A stretch of 6,266 nt of DNA from an uncultured Pseudomonadota bacterium (lineage in GTDB: Bacteria > Pseudomonadota > Gammaproteobacteria > Burkholderiales > Burkholderiaceae). Below the pieces are notes generated by a model that saw nothing but the letters and a program-made list of their open reading frames with translations, searched no databases and was not told where the DNA came from. Shown one piece after another: positions 5,760-6,266 of the stretch (position 1 is its first letter; each line of letters starts with the position of its first letter). Location of the stretch: NCBI GenBank assembly GCA_946480245.1, contig CAMLIZ010000208.1:1-6266 (forward strand), written 5' to 3'. Made by a program: the position numbers and the translations under genes.

Positions 5760-6266
5760 ATGACCGACGACCCGCGCCGCCACAGCCCCGCTGCCGAGCG
5801 CAACCGCGGCCCGATCCTGGCCGAGTTGCAGCGCCTGCTGCCCGAGCGCGGGCTGATGCTGGAGATCGCCAGCGGCACCGGCCAACATGCGGCCCACTGC
5901 AGCGCCGGCCTGCCGGGCTGGCAGTGGCTGCCCAGCGACTTCGACGCCGCCGGGCTGCCGTCGATCCGCGCCTGGTGCGCCGGGCTGGAGCGCGTGCTGC
6001 CACCGCTGCAGCTGGACGTGCTGCAAGCGCCGTGGGCCGGCGTGCCCGCGCAGGTGGACGCGATCTTCTGCGCCAACATGATCCACATCGCGCCCTGGGC
6101 CTGTTGCGTGGCGCTGCTGCACGGCGCGGCGCGCCACCTGCGCCCGCAGGGGCTGCTGCTCACCTACGGCCCCTACCTGGAGGACGAGGTGCCCACCGCA
6201 CCCGGCAACCTGGCGTTCGACGCCGACCTGCGCGCACGCAACCCCGCCTGGGGCCTGCGCCGGCGC
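5760..6266 (+). CDS. DUF938 class I SAM-dependent methyltransferase (3' end outside window)
   Basis: The frame is open to the last base, giving 169 residues of a family usually near 200, so perhaps 30-40 residues are missing. It matches DUF938 (PF06080) from end to end: RHSPAAERNRGPIL (7-20) at the N-terminus, the SAM-binding motif I LEIASGTGQH (34-43), the acidic SD pair after the second strand (59-60), LDV (85-87), DAIFCANMIHIAPW (100-113) as motif IV and its following helix, LLLTYGPY (132-139), and the late signature TAPGNLAFDADLRARNPAWG (146-165). The fold binds S-adenosylmethionine; the methyl acceptor of DUF938 proteins is not established to my knowledge. The ATG has AAGG nine bases upstream (5747-5750), directly after the kinase stop, so the two genes are probably translated from one message. 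No signal peptide is seen, implying a cytoplasmic enzyme. Confidence 0.93.
   Translation, partial: MTDDPRRHSPAAERNRGPILAELQRLLPERGLMLEIASGTGQHAAHCSAGLPGWQWLPSDFDAAGLPSIRAWCAGLERVLPPLQLDVLQAPWAGVPAQVDAIFCANMIHIAPWACCVALLHGAARHLRPQGLLLTYGPYLEDEVPTAPGNLAFDADLRARNPAWGLRRR

Noticed and set aside
4841..6163. A 440-residue open frame on the minus strand opposite the RIO kinase and methyltransferase.
   Set aside because: It lies opposite two genes with clear domain matches, has no recognisable domain, and its composition is that of an antisense shadow.
1..6266. Defence island, prophage, integron, CRISPR array or transposon content.
   Set aside because: There is no transposase, integrase, nuclease, toxin-antitoxin pair, repeat array or tRNA gene, and codon usage is uniform throughout.

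Overview
The window is uniformly very GC-rich and densely coded, with G or C at most third codon positions in every gene. That base composition and the protein families present suggest a high-GC proteobacterium, most plausibly a betaproteobacterium of the order Burkholderiales. This is inferred from protein resemblance recalled from memory; there is no rRNA or marker gene to settle it. I see no tRNA, rRNA, CRISPR array, insertion sequence, phage gene or attachment site, and no change in codon usage that would suggest a transferred island. No gene-free stretch exceeds about 120 bases.

Layout: (1) bases 1-987, plus strand: the C-terminal two thirds of a DHA2-type MFS drug exporter, cut by the window edge. 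(2) bases 992-2854, minus strand: a complete acyl-CoA synthetase whose stop lies 4 bases from the MFS stop (convergent pair). (3) a 116-base divergent gap, then bases 2971-3204 and 3209-3922, plus strand: a 77-residue conserved-looking small protein and a membrane PAP2-type phosphatase 4 bases apart, probably one operon. (4) bases 3941-4450 and 4456-4821, minus strand: a PAS-domain-only protein downstream of an unrecognised 121-residue acidic protein, 5 bases apart and convergent with the phosphatase. (5) an 85-base divergent gap, then bases 4907-5746 and 5760-6266, plus strand: a RIO1-like protein kinase followed by a DUF938 methyltransferase that runs off the window.

The genes do not form an obvious single pathway. 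The acyl-CoA synthetase activates a carboxylic acid, the phosphatase probably acts on a lipid phosphate, and the right half has a signalling flavour (PAS sensor, RIO kinase, methyltransferase). This looks like ordinary chromosomal housekeeping and accessory content rather than an undescribed defence or mobile system. The two points most worth a second look are an imperfect inverted repeat whose right arm covers the RIO kinase start codon, and the divergent block of unknown protein, PAS-only protein and RIO kinase.
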